Source: Synechococcus sp. CS-1325 (GTDB lineage Bacteria > Cyanobacteriota > Cyanobacteriia > PCC-6307 > Cyanobiaceae). Taken from it: 64,000 nt of DNA. The DNA is taken from the NCBI GenBank assembly GCA_025128135.1, contig JAHLYW010000035.1, forward strand, positions 38,845 through 102,844, written 5' to 3'. Below, one piece after another: positions 9,754 to 17,788 of the stretch; position 1 is the stretch's first letter, and the number at the start of each line of letters is the position of its first letter. The notes under the pieces were generated by a model, which searched no databases, was not told where the DNA came from, and saw only the letters and a list, made by a program, of their open reading frames with translations. Position numbers and translations under genes: made by a program.

Positions 9754-9946
9754 GCCCCTGGGCGGCTTGGACAGCTCTCTTCAGCCTTCACTGCACCCAG
9801 TCCGCCCGGATTGCAGACAGACGTACTGATTGCAGGATTCTGGCTGCTTCCGAGGCTGAAGATCTGTCCACAGGGCGGAAATCGGCTTCCTGCCGGCAAG
9901 TGGCTGCCGATCATTCCGCCTCAAGCCTCAGGTCGGCGCCCGACGC

Positions 9947-10291
9947 TCAGGAGCCGAGTTTGAAGCCTTCCAGCACCACGGCGTAAACCAGGCCGATCCT
10001 GGCGTTGTCACAGAGCACCCAGCCCAGCGAAGGCTTCCCCTTCACCCAGTGGCTCCGCAGCCGAACCAGCAGCTCGACAAGCACCACCATGGCCAGGACC
10101 ACCAGCGGCCGCAGGCCCAGTCGGAACAGGACATAGGTGGTGAGATTGTTGCCGGCAAAAAGCCCGACCAGCAGAGCCAGCCAGGCCAGGCTGCGTTTTC
10201 GCCAATTGCCGCGCAGCCAGTCGAGCACCAGGTGATTGAGCCGCTCCAGCAACAGCTGGAAGCGGGTGGCCTGGAAGGGCTGGCGGCTCAT
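9947..10291 (-). CDS. ycf20: Ycf20-like DUF565 membrane protein
   Basis: A 114-residue protein resembling the Ycf20/DUF565 family of cyanobacteria and plastids, which in algae and plants is linked to non-photochemical quenching, with an unknown mechanism. Visible features are an N-terminal amphipathic stretch (TRFQLLLERLNHLVLDWLRGNWR) and three hydrophobic segments (SLAWLALLVGLFAGNNL, LRPLVVLAMVVLVELLVRL and ARIGLVYAVVLEGFKLG). I choose ATG at 10291 (MSRQPFQ) because the 16 residues before it are Ser/Pro-rich and unlike the family; 10339 is the alternative. It lies between convergent rpl32 and divergent recJ. Confidence 0.75.
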   Translation of the reverse strand: MSRQPFQATRFQLLLERLNHLVLDWLRGNWRKRSLAWLALLVGLFAGNNLTTYVLFRLGLRPLVVLAMVVLVELLVRLRSHWVKGKPSLGWVLCDNARIGLVYAVVLEGFKLGS

Positions 10292-10365
10292 CGAGGGGAT
10301 AGACGGGGTTGTGAAGGGAAAACTGGATGGATCGATCACGCTTGCGCGCAGCGTAAGAGGCCTTG

Positions 10366-12336
10366 ATGGGGAGGAACAGCCCAGAATGCTCTGATTCCGG
10401 TGAGAACCTGGTGCTGAATCGCCTGCCCGAGCAGTGCTGGCAGTTGCCCAGGCCGCTCGAAGCCGTCGGAGCGGGCGCTGAAGCCCTTGCCCTCAGCCGG
10501 CTGGGCTTGCCGCCGGAGCTGCTGGCCGTGCTGCGGCGGCGCGGCTACGAAAGCGCCGAAGCGATCGATGCCTTGCTGGTTCCGGCAGCAGCGCCTGATC
10601 CCGGAACCCATTTCAACGATCTCGGCAAGGCCGTGGACCGCCTCCGCCGCGCCTGCCGTTCGGCCGAGGCGGTGGCCATCTGCGGGGACTACGACGCCGA
10701 CGGCATGACCAGCACGGCTCTGTTGATGGGGGTGCTGCAACGGCTGGGGGCCAGGCCGGTCGCCGCGATTCCCAGCCGCCAGGACGATGGCTATGGCCTC
10801 AATCCCGCCATGGTCAAACGGCTGGCAGGCGATGGAATCTCCCTGTTGGTCACCGTCGATAACGGCATCGCCGCCACGGAGGCTCTCGCCTGTGCCCGCG
10901 AGCTGCAGGTGGAGGTGATCCTCACCGACCACCACACCCTGCCACCGGAGGAGCCGCCCTATCTGGCCCTGCTGCACCCGGCCCGTACCCCGGCCGATTC
11001 GCCGTTTCGCGGTCTGGCCGGTGTCGGCCTGGCCTATGTGCTGGCCGTGGCCCTGGCCGGCAGTTTTGATCGTGCTGACGCCACGGCCATGGCCCTTGAT
11101 CTGTTCTGCATCGGCACCATCGCTGACATGGCGCCGCTGCTGGGGGTGAACAGACGCTGGCTCCAGGATGGATTGCCACGCCTTCACGGCTCCAGCCTGC
11201 CCGGCCTGCAGGCCCTGCAACGGCTCGCCGGTGTCGGGGACACCCCCCTTGATGCCACCGCCGTGGCCTTTCAACTGGCCCCGCGCATCAACGCGGTCGG
11301 ACGCCTCGGTGATCCCCAGCTGGTCGTCGAGCTGCTCACCACCGATGATCGGGATCGGGCGATGGAGCTGGCCCAGGAGTGTGAAGCGCTCAACCGTCAG
11401 CGCCGCGAACTCTGCGATGCGATCGAAGCGGAGGCGGTGGCCCTGGTGGAGGCGGATGGGCCGCAGCGCCCCCCCTTCCTGCTGCTGGCGCAGGGCCACT
11501 GGCACCATGGCGTGATCGGTGTGGTGGCTGCCCGGCTGGTGGAACGCTATGGCCTGCCGGTTGCCCTGCTGGCCAGCGAAGGCAACGGGCGCCTGCGCTC
11601 TTCGGTGCGTGCACCCCGCGGTTTCGCCGTCGATGCGGCCCTGCGCCATTGCCACCAACTACTGGAACGCCACGGCGGCCACCCCGCCGCCGGTGGATTC
11701 ACGGTGCGGGCCGAGAAGGTGGCCTCGCTCCACGAAAGTCTCAATGCGCTGGCGGCGGCTTGGCTCTCTGGCCAGGGCAGCGGCATCGCGGTGGAGCCTG
11801 AGGCCAGGCTCAGCCTCGATCAGATCAACTGGGCGTTCTGGAAAAGCCTGCAGCGGCTGGAGCCGATGGGAGCCGGTTTCGCCGCGCCGGTGTTCTGGAG
11901 TGCCCGCTGCCAGGTGGTGGAGCAGCGGCTGTTGCGTGGCGGCCATCTCCAACTCAAGCTGAGCCAGAACGACACCGGCCACAGGGCCATCGCCTGGCGC
12001 TGGCAAGGGGAGGGAATGGTTCCTGAGCTGGTGGATATGGCCTACCGCCTGCGCAGCAATCACTGGCAGGGGGAGGAGCGGCTCCAGCTTGAAGTGGTGG
12101 GCCTGCGACCGAGCGGCTCGGGCGAAGTGGTGCTGCGCCGAAAGCAGCGCACCTACTGGTGTCGCCGGGCGGGACAAGCCGTGAAGATCCGCAATGAAGC
12201 CGGCGAGGAAATCAGCTCAGGTGAGATCGGGCCCGGCTCTGGGCTGAATTCAGGGATGGAGGGTGGGGCCGAGCGGCATCCCTATCTGAAGGGGCTGTTC
12301 GAGGAGGCGGCCCTTGCCCTGGGCCTGGCCGCCTGA
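10366..12336 (+). CDS. recJ: Single-stranded-DNA-specific exonuclease RecJ
   Basis: The 656-residue protein is a 5'-3' ssDNA exonuclease of the DHH/DHHA1 phosphoesterase family, acting in recombination and mismatch or base-excision repair. The N-terminal DHH domain has ICGDYDADGMTSTALL (about 105-120), VTVDNGI (about 165) and TDHHTLP (about 187-193), whose Asp and His residues bind manganese. The DHHA1 part carries HGGHPAAGGF (about 444-453), and an OB-like C-terminal region follows. Length is near the family range of 550-600 with a C-terminal extension. The start is ATG at 10366, just inside a TTG at 10363. Psb30 lies three bases beyond its stop on the opposite strand, so the two are convergent. 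Confidence 0.95.
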   Translation: MGRNSPECSDSGENLVLNRLPEQCWQLPRPLEAVGAGAEALALSRLGLPPELLAVLRRRGYESAEAIDALLVPAAAPDPGTHFNDLGKAVDRLRRACRSAEAVAICGDYDADGMTSTALLMGVLQRLGARPVAAIPSRQDDGYGLNPAMVKRLAGDGISLLVTVDNGIAATEALACARELQVEVILTDHHTLPPEEPPYLALLHPARTPADSPFRGLAGVGLAYVLAVALAGSFDRADATAMALDLFCIGTIADMAPLLGVNRRWLQDGLPRLHGSSLPGLQALQRLAGVGDTPLDATAVAFQLAPRINAVGRLGDPQLVVELLTTDDRDRAMELAQECEALNRQRRELCDAIEAEAVALVEADGPQRPPFLLLAQGHWHHGVIGVVAARLVERYGLPVALLASEGNGRLRSSVRAPRGFAVDAALRHCHQLLERHGGHPAAGGFTVRAEKVASLHESLNALAAAWLSGQGSGIAVEPEARLSLDQINWAFWKSLQRLEPMGAGFAAPVFWSARCQVVEQRLLRGGHLQLKLSQNDTGHRAIAWRWQGEGMVPELVDMAYRLRSNHWQGEERLQLEVVGLRPSGSGEVVLRRKQRTYWCRRAGQAVKIRNEAGEEISSGEIGPGSGLNSGMEGGAERHPYLKGLFEEAALALGLAA

Positions 12337-12339
12337 GCC

Positions 12340-12447
12340 TCAGAGGGCACCACGGCGATAGAAGAGGATGAACACCACAGCCGGACCAGCCAGGGTGATC
12401 AACGCCAGAGCCATGAAGTTGGCGATCAGATGGATGTCGATACCCAT
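12340..12447 (-). CDS. psb30: Photosystem II reaction centre protein Psb30 (Ycf12)
   Basis: A 35-residue peptide reading [20 protein letters not shown]... and ending FYRRGAL, essentially the textbook Psb30/Ycf12 sequence: a short lumenal N-terminus, one transmembrane helix (about residues 8-30) and a basic cytoplasmic end. Psb30 sits at the periphery of PSII near cytochrome b559 and stabilises the complex. It is easily missed because of its size. No Shine-Dalgarno is obvious before the ATG at 12447. The upstream intergenic region shared with the divergent YkgJ-type gene contains a palindrome at 12530-12546. Confidence 0.95.
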   Translation of the reverse strand: MGIDIHLIANFMALALITLAGPAVVFILFYRRGAL

Positions 12448-12529
12448 GGACGGCAAGCTCACGAACGGGACGGTCTGCGGATCAGGTTACGGGAAGCGGC
12501 CCCGCTCGCCCGGGTTCCACCCATGCCAC

Positions 12530-12546
12530 TGTGACGGCTTGTCACA
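12530..12546. promoter_or_regulatory. 17-bp palindrome between psb30 and the YkgJ-type gene
   Basis: TGTGAC (12530-12535), five bases, GTCACA (12541-12546). It lies 9 bases before the GTG start at 12556 and 82 bases before psb30. The half-sites resemble Crp-type sites (TGTGA...TCACA), but the spacing between those pentamers is 7 rather than 6. It may be an operator for the divergent pair or a chance hairpin in the 5' leader. Confidence 0.4.
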
Positions 12547-12555
12547 GCATCACCG

Positions 12556-12921
12556 GTGGAGCTGATGGGCTGCGGAAGTGAATGGAGGTGCATCGGCGGC
12601 TGCGGAGCCTGCTGTCGATTGGATCCGGAGCGCCGCAGCGAGGCCCTGGAAGCCCTCAGTGCCGATCAGCGCAGTCGCTATCTGGCGATGGTGGGCAGCG
12701 ATGGCTGGTGCATCCATTTCGACACCGGTGGACGTCGCTGCCGCATTTACGACGATCGCCCCGAGTTCTGCCGGGTCAGCAGCCTGGCTGAGCTGTTTGA
12801 CGTGCCGATCGAGCAGGCCGATGCTTTCGCGATCGCCTGCTGCAGCCAGCAGATCAGGCAGGAGTTCGGCGGACGCAGCAGGGTGTTGCGGCGGTTCGAG
12901 CAGGCCACCGGGCAGCCATGA
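12556..12921 (+). CDS. YkgJ-family (CxxCxxCC-like) cysteine cluster protein
   Basis: A 121-residue protein with the pattern of the YkgJ/UPF0153 family: C-x2-G-x-C-G-A-C-C near residue 12-20 (CIGGCGACC), W-C-I-H-F then C-x-I-Y-x-x-R-P-x-F-C (about 51-72) and a CC pair near 94-95. The family is thought to bind a metal or iron-sulfur cluster; its function is not established. The start is GTG at 12556 or ATG at 12565. Its stop overlaps the ATG of the first GDT1-like exporter (ATGA, 12918-12921), so the two are probably translationally coupled, which suggests a role connected with metal handling. Confidence 0.8.
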   Translation: MELMGCGSEWRCIGGCGACCRLDPERRSEALEALSADQRSRYLAMVGSDGWCIHFDTGGRRCRIYDDRPEFCRVSSLAELFDVPIEQADAFAIACCSQQIRQEFGGRSRVLRRFEQATGQP

Positions 12922-13280
12922 GCGACGACAGCGCAGCCAAGGGCGAAACGTCCGAACCGATGGAGGCCCCCCCTGCCAAGGGTGAGGCCACCCTGCTTTC
13001 GATCATCCTGACCACCTTCACCACGGTGTTCCTGGCCGAACTCGGAGACAAAACCCAGCTCGCCGCCCTGCTGCTGGCTGCCGAGTCGGGCCGGCCCCTG
13101 CTGGTGTTCGCCGGGGCGGCCCTTGCCCTGATCTGCTCGAGCCTGGTGGGGGTGTTGCTGGGTCGCTGGCTGGCGGCGCTGCTGCCGCCCCAGCGACTGG
13201 AGCGGATCTCCGGTGCGCTGATGGTGGGCCTGGGCCTCTGGCTCGGCGCCCAGGCCAGCGTTGGCCTGCTCAATCCCTGA
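12918..13280 (+). CDS. Half-size GDT1/UPF0016 (TMEM165-like) cation exporter subunit, first copy
   Basis: A 120-residue membrane protein with the signature E-L-G-D-K-T-Q (about residues 41-47) that lines the cation path in the GDT1/UPF0016 family. Known members export manganese or calcium; cyanobacterial ones include the thylakoid Mnx exporter and plasma-membrane heteromeric forms. Full-length members have two such motifs; this one has a single motif and three predicted helices (SIILTTFTTVFLAELGDK, LLVFAGAALALICSSLVGVLL, ISGALMVGLGLWLGAQA). A hydrophilic, Glu/Ala/Pro-rich 25-residue N-terminus precedes them. A second half-size copy begins 34 bases downstream, so the active exporter is probably a heteromer of the two. 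Confidence 0.9.
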   Translation: MSDDSAAKGETSEPMEAPPAKGEATLLSIILTTFTTVFLAELGDKTQLAALLLAAESGRPLLVFAGAALALICSSLVGVLLGRWLAALLPPQRLERISGALMVGLGLWLGAQASVGLLNP

Positions 13281-13313
13281 GTCTGATCCTGATCCTTCGA
13301 ACCCCCTGGGCCG

Positions 13314-13598
13314 ATGCATCTGCCACTGCTTGCCTCCACCTTCGTCACGGTCTTCCTGGCCGAACTCGGCGACAAGACCCAGCTCACGATCGTGACGATC
13401 AGCGGCACCTCCACCAGACCGGTGGCGGTGTTTCTGGGCAGCGCGGGAGCGCTGGTGCTGGCGAGTCTGCTGGGGGCATTCGCGGGTGGATCCCTCTCCA
13501 GCCTGATCCCTGCCGATGCTCTCCAGCTCGCCGCCTCGCTCGGTTTTCTGCTGATCGGCGGCAGGTTGATCCTTCGGGCCTCAAGGGAAGATTCGTAA
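13314..13598 (+). CDS. Half-size GDT1/UPF0016 cation exporter subunit, second copy
   Basis: A 94-residue partner of the preceding gene. It carries the same signature E-L-G-D-K-T-Q (about residues 18-24) at the end of the first helix (LLASTFVTVFLAELGDK), followed by two more helices (VAVFLGSAGALVLASLLGAFAG and ALQLAASLGFLLIGGRLIL). The duplicated EGDKT-type motif across two adjacent genes mirrors the two halves of full-length GDT1 proteins, which supports a heterodimeric manganese or calcium exporter. Substrate is inferred from the family only. Confidence 0.9.
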   Translation: MHLPLLASTFVTVFLAELGDKTQLTIVTISGTSTRPVAVFLGSAGALVLASLLGAFAGGSLSSLIPADALQLAASLGFLLIGGRLILRASREDS

Positions 13599-13656
13599 AG
13601 TGGTTGGATGGCAACGATGGTCGTGGGTATCGCAACGCGCCCGGGATCCTCGTTTT

Positions 13657-13676
13657 GGAAAACTCCAGGGTTTTCC
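13657..13676 (+). other. Leader hairpin upstream of the RNB-like gene
   Basis: GGAAAAC (13657-13663) and GTTTTCC (13670-13676) form a perfect 7-bp stem with the 6-base loop TCCAGG. It sits in the 143-base gap between the exporter pair and the RNB-like gene, 65 bases before its start. No T-run follows, so it is not an intrinsic terminator; a leader structure or processing site is possible. Confidence 0.35.
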
Positions 13677-13741
13677 TGCCGCTGATCTGACCGCCTGATG
13701 GGCGTCCACAGCGCCCCAAACCTCCCTTGAATCCCGCTCCG

Positions 13742-16030
13742 ATGAAGTTCACGGTCGCCGATCTGCTTGACCAGCTCCCCAACGCCGAGGCTCTGCCTCT
13801 GGCCAAGCTGGAAAAGGCCCTCGGCCTCACCCTGAAACCGGACAAGCAACTGCTTCACATCGCCCTGGACGGGCTCAGCCGGATCGGTCTGCTTCAGCAG
13901 GATGAAACGGGGGTTCAGCGGCGAGAGGATGACAGCCTGATCGAGGCCCGGCTGCGCTGCTCCAGCAAGGGCTTCTGCTTCGCCCTGCGTGAGGATGGGG
14001 GCGAAGACATCTACATCCGCGACCACCAGCTCAACCACGCCTGGAATGGCGATCGGGTTCTGGTTCGCATCACCCGCGAGGGGGGCAGGCGGCGTTCACC
14101 GGAAGGTGGTGTTCAGTGCATCCTGGAGCGGGCCACCCGCCAGCTGCTTGCCCAGGTGGAGCAGCAGGACGACAGGCTTGTGGCTGTTCCCCTGGACGAC
14201 CGCCTGCTCACCACGGTGGACTTGCCACCGGAGGATGGATCGTTCCTCGATCCGGCCCGGGAATCGGTGGTTGAGGTGCGGTTGGATCGTTATCCCGTCG
14301 CCCAGTTCCCCGCCTGCGGCCATGTCACCCGTCGCCTGCCGATCAATGGCGGCGAAGAGGCCGATCTCGACCTTCTGCTCACCAAGCACGGTCTGCGCAA
14401 TCCCGACCCGGCCCCCCGGACCAGCCTGCGCGCCCCCACGACGAAGGGGCGCACCGATCTCACGGCTCTCCCCACCCTGTTGCTGGCTGGCTGGAGTGGG
14501 GTGGCCGCACCGATCCTTCCCGCCCTCTCCATCGAAGCGGGCGAGGTGGGCCCGAGGCTCTGGGTCCATGCCCCGGCCGTGGCGGAACGGTTCAGCCCTG
14601 GCGGCAGCCTGGATCTCTGGCTGCGGGAAAAATCAGAAGCGCTCTGCTTCGGTCGCCGCTGGCTGCCGCTGCTCAGCGAACCCCTCAGCAAGGCCGCCGG
14701 CTTCGAGCAGGGAGTGGCGGCTGAGGCGGTCTCCGTCGCCCTTGATTTCAGTGCCGATGGTCAGCTGATCCACTACCGATTCGCCCTGACCACGATCCAG
14801 GCCGATGCCAGCGTCGATGCAACGGTGCTTCAGGCCCTGGCCGACCGCAAGCCGAAGGCCCGGACGGTACCGGCGGCCTTGAAGCCCCTCAAGGATCAGC
14901 TGCCGATGCTGGAGCAGCTTCTGGATCTGGCCGCTCAGCTGCGCAGCCACCGCCTGGCCAACGGCTCGATCGACCTGGATCTCCCCCTCCCTGCCCTCGA
15001 CTGTCTGGGGGATCTGGCCACGCCCGAGCCGGATGAAAGCCGCCGTGGCTGGCTGGTTCAATGGTCGCTTCACCATCCTCTGGGTCTGCTGCGGGAGCTG
15101 GTGCTCCCGGCCGGTCGCGCCCTTGGTGAGCATCTGGCAGCCCTGCAGTTGCCAGGTCTGTTCGCCGTCAATCCCGCCGCTGATCCAGCTGAAGTGAATG
15201 AGGTCGCCAAGGCCGCCCTGGCCCTGGAGATTCCCCTTGAGCTCGCCGACGACGGCAATGCTCCGGCGGCAGCGGCCCTGGCCGTGGCCTTCGCCGCCAC
15301 CGATCGCAGCCGGGTGCTGCAGCGTCAGCTCAGCGATGTGCTTCCGATGGTTCAGCTCAGTGAGCAACCCGGGGCCAACAGCCTGGCGGCGACCGAACTG
15401 GGTTTTGCTTCCTGGTGCTTTCCCTCGCTCCACTACGCCGATCTCTGGAATCAGCACCTGTTGGTGGTGTTGCTCACGGATGGCAAGGACCGGCCCAGCG
15501 TGCGGCACAAGGTCAGGGTGGATCTGGCCTCGGATCTCTGCCACGGCACGATCGACTGGCCCCTGCTCCCACCCAGCCAACTCACAGAGATCGAGGCCTC
15601 CCGCAGCAGCGCCCTCATTCAACGGCTCAACAACCGCTCCCGCTTCGTGCTGGAGCTCCAGTCCGACCTGGTCGCGATGGCCCAGGCCCGGACAGCGGAG
15701 CCGCTGGTGGGCCAGACCCTCACCGGCGTGATCAGTGGTGTGCAGAGCTACGGCTTCTTCGTGGAGATCCCCCCTTCCCGGGTGGAGGGGCTCGTTCATG
15801 TGAGTTCGCTGAAGGACGACTGGTACGAATATCGCTCCCGTCAGAACCGCTTGGTGGGTCGCAAGAATCGCCGCGTTTATCTGCTGGGCGATCAGGTGGA
15901 GGTGGAGATCCAGAAAGTGGATGTGTTGCGTCACCAGATCGATCTGGCCATCCTGCTTCCCTCCGATCAGGACGGGCCCGGTGAACCGAGCGAGCCTGAT
16001 CAGGGGGATCCCGGCGACGGGGAGAGCTGA
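13742..16030 (+). CDS. RNase II/RNase R-like protein with apparently lost RNB active site
   Basis: The 762-residue product aligns by eye along the whole length of VacB/RNase II exoribonucleases: an N-terminal winged-helix and cold-shock-like part (CSSKGFCFALREDGGEDIYI, 73-92), an RNB domain (about 235-590) and a C-terminal S1 domain (GQTLTGVISGVQSYGFFVEI, 657-676). Active RNB domains have D-x-(5)-D-F/I-D-D shortly after the R-x-D-L entry motif and S-P-I/M-R-R-Y-x-D-L near the end. Here RTDLTALPTLLL is followed by AGWSGVAAPILPAL (249-262) with no acidic residue, and the second motif reads CFPSLHYADLW (559-569), without the arginines. Catalysis therefore looks lost while RNA-binding parts remain. 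ATG at 13742 is chosen over a TTG at 13727. A tetrabase gap separates it from ubiX. Confidence 0.8.
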   Translation: MKFTVADLLDQLPNAEALPLAKLEKALGLTLKPDKQLLHIALDGLSRIGLLQQDETGVQRREDDSLIEARLRCSSKGFCFALREDGGEDIYIRDHQLNHAWNGDRVLVRITREGGRRRSPEGGVQCILERATRQLLAQVEQQDDRLVAVPLDDRLLTTVDLPPEDGSFLDPARESVVEVRLDRYPVAQFPACGHVTRRLPINGGEEADLDLLLTKHGLRNPDPAPRTSLRAPTTKGRTDLTALPTLLLAGWSGVAAPILPALSIEAGEVGPRLWVHAPAVAERFSPGGSLDLWLREKSEALCFGRRWLPLLSEPLSKAAGFEQGVAAEAVSVALDFSADGQLIHYRFALTTIQADASVDATVLQALADRKPKARTVPAALKPLKDQLPMLEQLLDLAAQLRSHRLANGSIDLDLPLPALDCLGDLATPEPDESRRGWLVQWSLHHPLGLLRELVLPAGRALGEHLAALQLPGLFAVNPAADPAEVNEVAKAALALEIPLELADDGNAPAAAALAVAFAATDRSRVLQRQLSDVLPMVQLSEQPGANSLAATELGFASWCFPSLHYADLWNQHLLVVLLTDGKDRPSVRHKVRVDLASDLCHGTIDWPLLPPSQLTEIEASRSSALIQRLNNRSRFVLELQSDLVAMAQARTAEPLVGQTLTGVISGVQSYGFFVEIPPSRVEGLVHVSSLKDDWYEYRSRQNRLVGRKNRRVYLLGDQVEVEIQKVDVLRHQIDLAILLPSDQDGPGEPSEPDQGDPGDGES

Positions 16031-16033
16031 GCC

Positions 16034-16657
16034 ATGCCACCGCTGGTCCTGGCCGTTTCGGGCGCCTCGGCCATGCCCCTGGCCGAGAGGGCGCTGCAGT
16101 TGCTGCTGCAGGAAGGAGAGTCGATTGAACTGATCGTCAGTCGCGGCGCCATCGCCGTATGGCTGGCGGAGCAGGGAGTGCGGATCCCTGTTGACCCGGA
16201 CAGTCAGGCCCTGTTCTGGCGGGAGCGGACCGGGGCCAGCGGTGGTTCGCTGCGTTGCCACCGCTGGAATGACCAGGCCGCCGCCATCGCCAGTGGCAGC
16301 TTTCCCACCCGAGGCATGGTGATCCTGCCGGCCAGCATGGGCACCGTGGGCCGGATCGCCAGCGGCGTCGCCCTCGATCTGGTCGAGCGGGTGGCCGACG
16401 TTCATCTCAAGGAAGGCAGGCCCCTGGTGATCGCTCCGCGGGAGATGCCATGGAACCTCGTGCATCTGCGCAACCTCACCACCCTGGCCGAGGCCGGGGC
16501 CAGGATTGCTCCGCCGATTCCTGCCTGGTATCACCGCCCCACCACCCTGCAGGAGATGGTGGATTTTCTGGTGATCCGGGTGTTCGATTGTCTGGGCTAT
16601 CAACTCGGCCCCCTGGGGCGCTGGCAGGGGCCCGTCGGCCTCTCCGCCTCTCCCTGA
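16034..16657 (+). CDS. ubiX: Flavin prenyltransferase UbiX
   Basis: The 207-residue protein makes prenylated FMN from dimethylallyl phosphate and FMN, the cofactor of UbiD-type decarboxylases used in quinone synthesis. Family motifs are the N-terminal VLAVSGASAMPLAERALQLL (phosphate/FMN loop), the VILPASMGTVGRIASG segment (about 96-111) and PLVIAPREMPWNLVHLRNLTTL (PRE-x-P, about 135-156), closely matching known UbiX. It starts four bases after the RNB-like gene, suggesting shared transcription. Confidence 0.94.
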   Translation: MPPLVLAVSGASAMPLAERALQLLLQEGESIELIVSRGAIAVWLAEQGVRIPVDPDSQALFWRERTGASGGSLRCHRWNDQAAAIASGSFPTRGMVILPASMGTVGRIASGVALDLVERVADVHLKEGRPLVIAPREMPWNLVHLRNLTTLAEAGARIAPPIPAWYHRPTTLQEMVDFLVIRVFDCLGYQLGPLGRWQGPVGLSASP

Positions 16658-16696
16658 GGCGGCGGCTCATCCGCTTCGTTCCGTCCCACCCGATCC

Positions 16697-17164
16697 GTGC
16701 TGCAACGCCTCCTGCTCCTGCCCCTGCTGGCACCGCTGCTGCTGGTGCTGCTGATCGCGGCTCTCAATCCGAGCCCGTCGTACGGGATGCGGCTGTTGAT
16801 CTGGCGCCTGCCCCCCCTGCCACTCGGGGCCTGGATCGCGATGGCAGCCGGGGGTGGTGCCGCCTTCAGCGCCGGTTTCGCTGCCCTGGCGCTCCAGCAG
16901 GCTGTCATCCCATTGCGACGAGCACGAGACGAGCAATCGTTTCAGCCGCCGCCACCCCCCTCCCGCAGGCAGAGGCCGGCACCGCCTCCAGGCGTGCCGG
17001 TGCCGGAGCGGGCTCCCCAGGACCCCCTCCCGACCATCTCGATTCCATTCCGGGTGATCCGGCGGACCGAGGCCGCCGCCCCGAGCCCGACCGGCCCGAT
17101 CACTTCAGGCCTGGCCACCCCTGTCGGCGAAGGCTGGGAGGATCTGCTGCGCGAGGAGTGGTGA
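16697..17164 (+). CDS. Small conserved-type membrane protein with proline-rich tail
   Basis: A 155-residue protein starting at GTG 16697. Two hydrophobic helices (LLLLPLLAPLLLVLLIAAL, about 5-23, and LGAWIAMAAGGGAAFSAGFAALAL, about 43-66) form a hairpin; the remaining 85 residues are Pro/Arg-rich and hydrophilic, ending in GEGWEDLLREEW. I do not recognise a family. The acidic, aromatic last residues look like a short interaction motif. It lies between ubiX and the DUF2996 gene in the same direction and may share their transcript. Confidence 0.7.
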   Translation: MLQRLLLLPLLAPLLLVLLIAALNPSPSYGMRLLIWRLPPLPLGAWIAMAAGGGAAFSAGFAALALQQAVIPLRRARDEQSFQPPPPPSRRQRPAPPPGVPVPERAPQDPLPTISIPFRVIRRTEAAAPSPTGPITSGLATPVGEGWEDLLREEW

Positions 17165-17195
17165 GGCAGCCGTAAAGTTCCGGCAAGGTACGAGG

Positions 17196-17684
17196 TTGAG
17201 ATCTGCGCCCGTGATTGATTCCGCCGGTTCTGCCCCCCAGCCTTCACCAGAGGCCAAGCCCGTAGCCGAGGCCAAGCCCGCACCTGCGGTCAAGCCGGCT
17301 CCGGCCGTCAAGGTCAAGCCTCCCGCCCCGGAGGAAAAGCCATTTGACGAATTCATTCCCCAGCTGTTTCTGCCGGCCCTGGCCAGGGAGATTCAGGCCT
17401 ATGGCGGCCCGGTCACGGAGCTGAGCTTTGTTGAGGCGCCGATGCCCGTGGTCTCCACCCCTTGCTGGCAGGTGATCGGCTTGCTTCCCGGTGGCCGACG
17501 CTTCTGGCTCTGCTTCACGGCGGCTCAGATCAACGCAGCCAAGACCTTCAGCGTGGCGGAATCCGGATGCGATCCCAGCCTGCTGGAATCCTTCCTGATC
17601 GATGAGCGCAAGACCACCCTTGCTCTGCTGGTGTCTCGGGTTGTCTCCCGGCTCAACGGTCAGAAGTGGCTCGGCCCGAACTGA
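17196..17684 (+). CDS. DUF2996-like protein
   Basis: A 162-residue protein with a Pro/Ala/Lys-rich N-terminus containing short repeats ([21 protein letters not shown]), then a compact domain from about residue 50 ([17 protein letters not shown]...) to [27 protein letters not shown]. This resembles DUF2996, a family limited to cyanobacteria and plants with no settled function. Start is TTG at 17196 or GTG at 17211, both before the low-complexity part. It precedes acsF by about 100 bases in the same direction. Confidence 0.72.
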   Translation: MRSAPVIDSAGSAPQPSPEAKPVAEAKPAPAVKPAPAVKVKPPAPEEKPFDEFIPQLFLPALAREIQAYGGPVTELSFVEAPMPVVSTPCWQVIGLLPGGRRFWLCFTAAQINAAKTFSVAESGCDPSLLESFLIDERKTTLALLVSRVVSRLNGQKWLGPN

Positions 17685-17788
17685 GCCCCGCCGAGCGGGC
17701 GCCACAACCCCGCCGGGCTGCTTCACATCCAGGCGATCCAGCGCTTCATCCTCCTACGATGGAGCCACTCCTATGCCGAGAAGTGCCC

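Noticed and set aside
12530-12546. Assignment of the palindrome as a true Crp/SYCRP1 site
   Set aside because: The two pentamers are separated by seven bases, not the required six, so only a generic operator candidate is reported.
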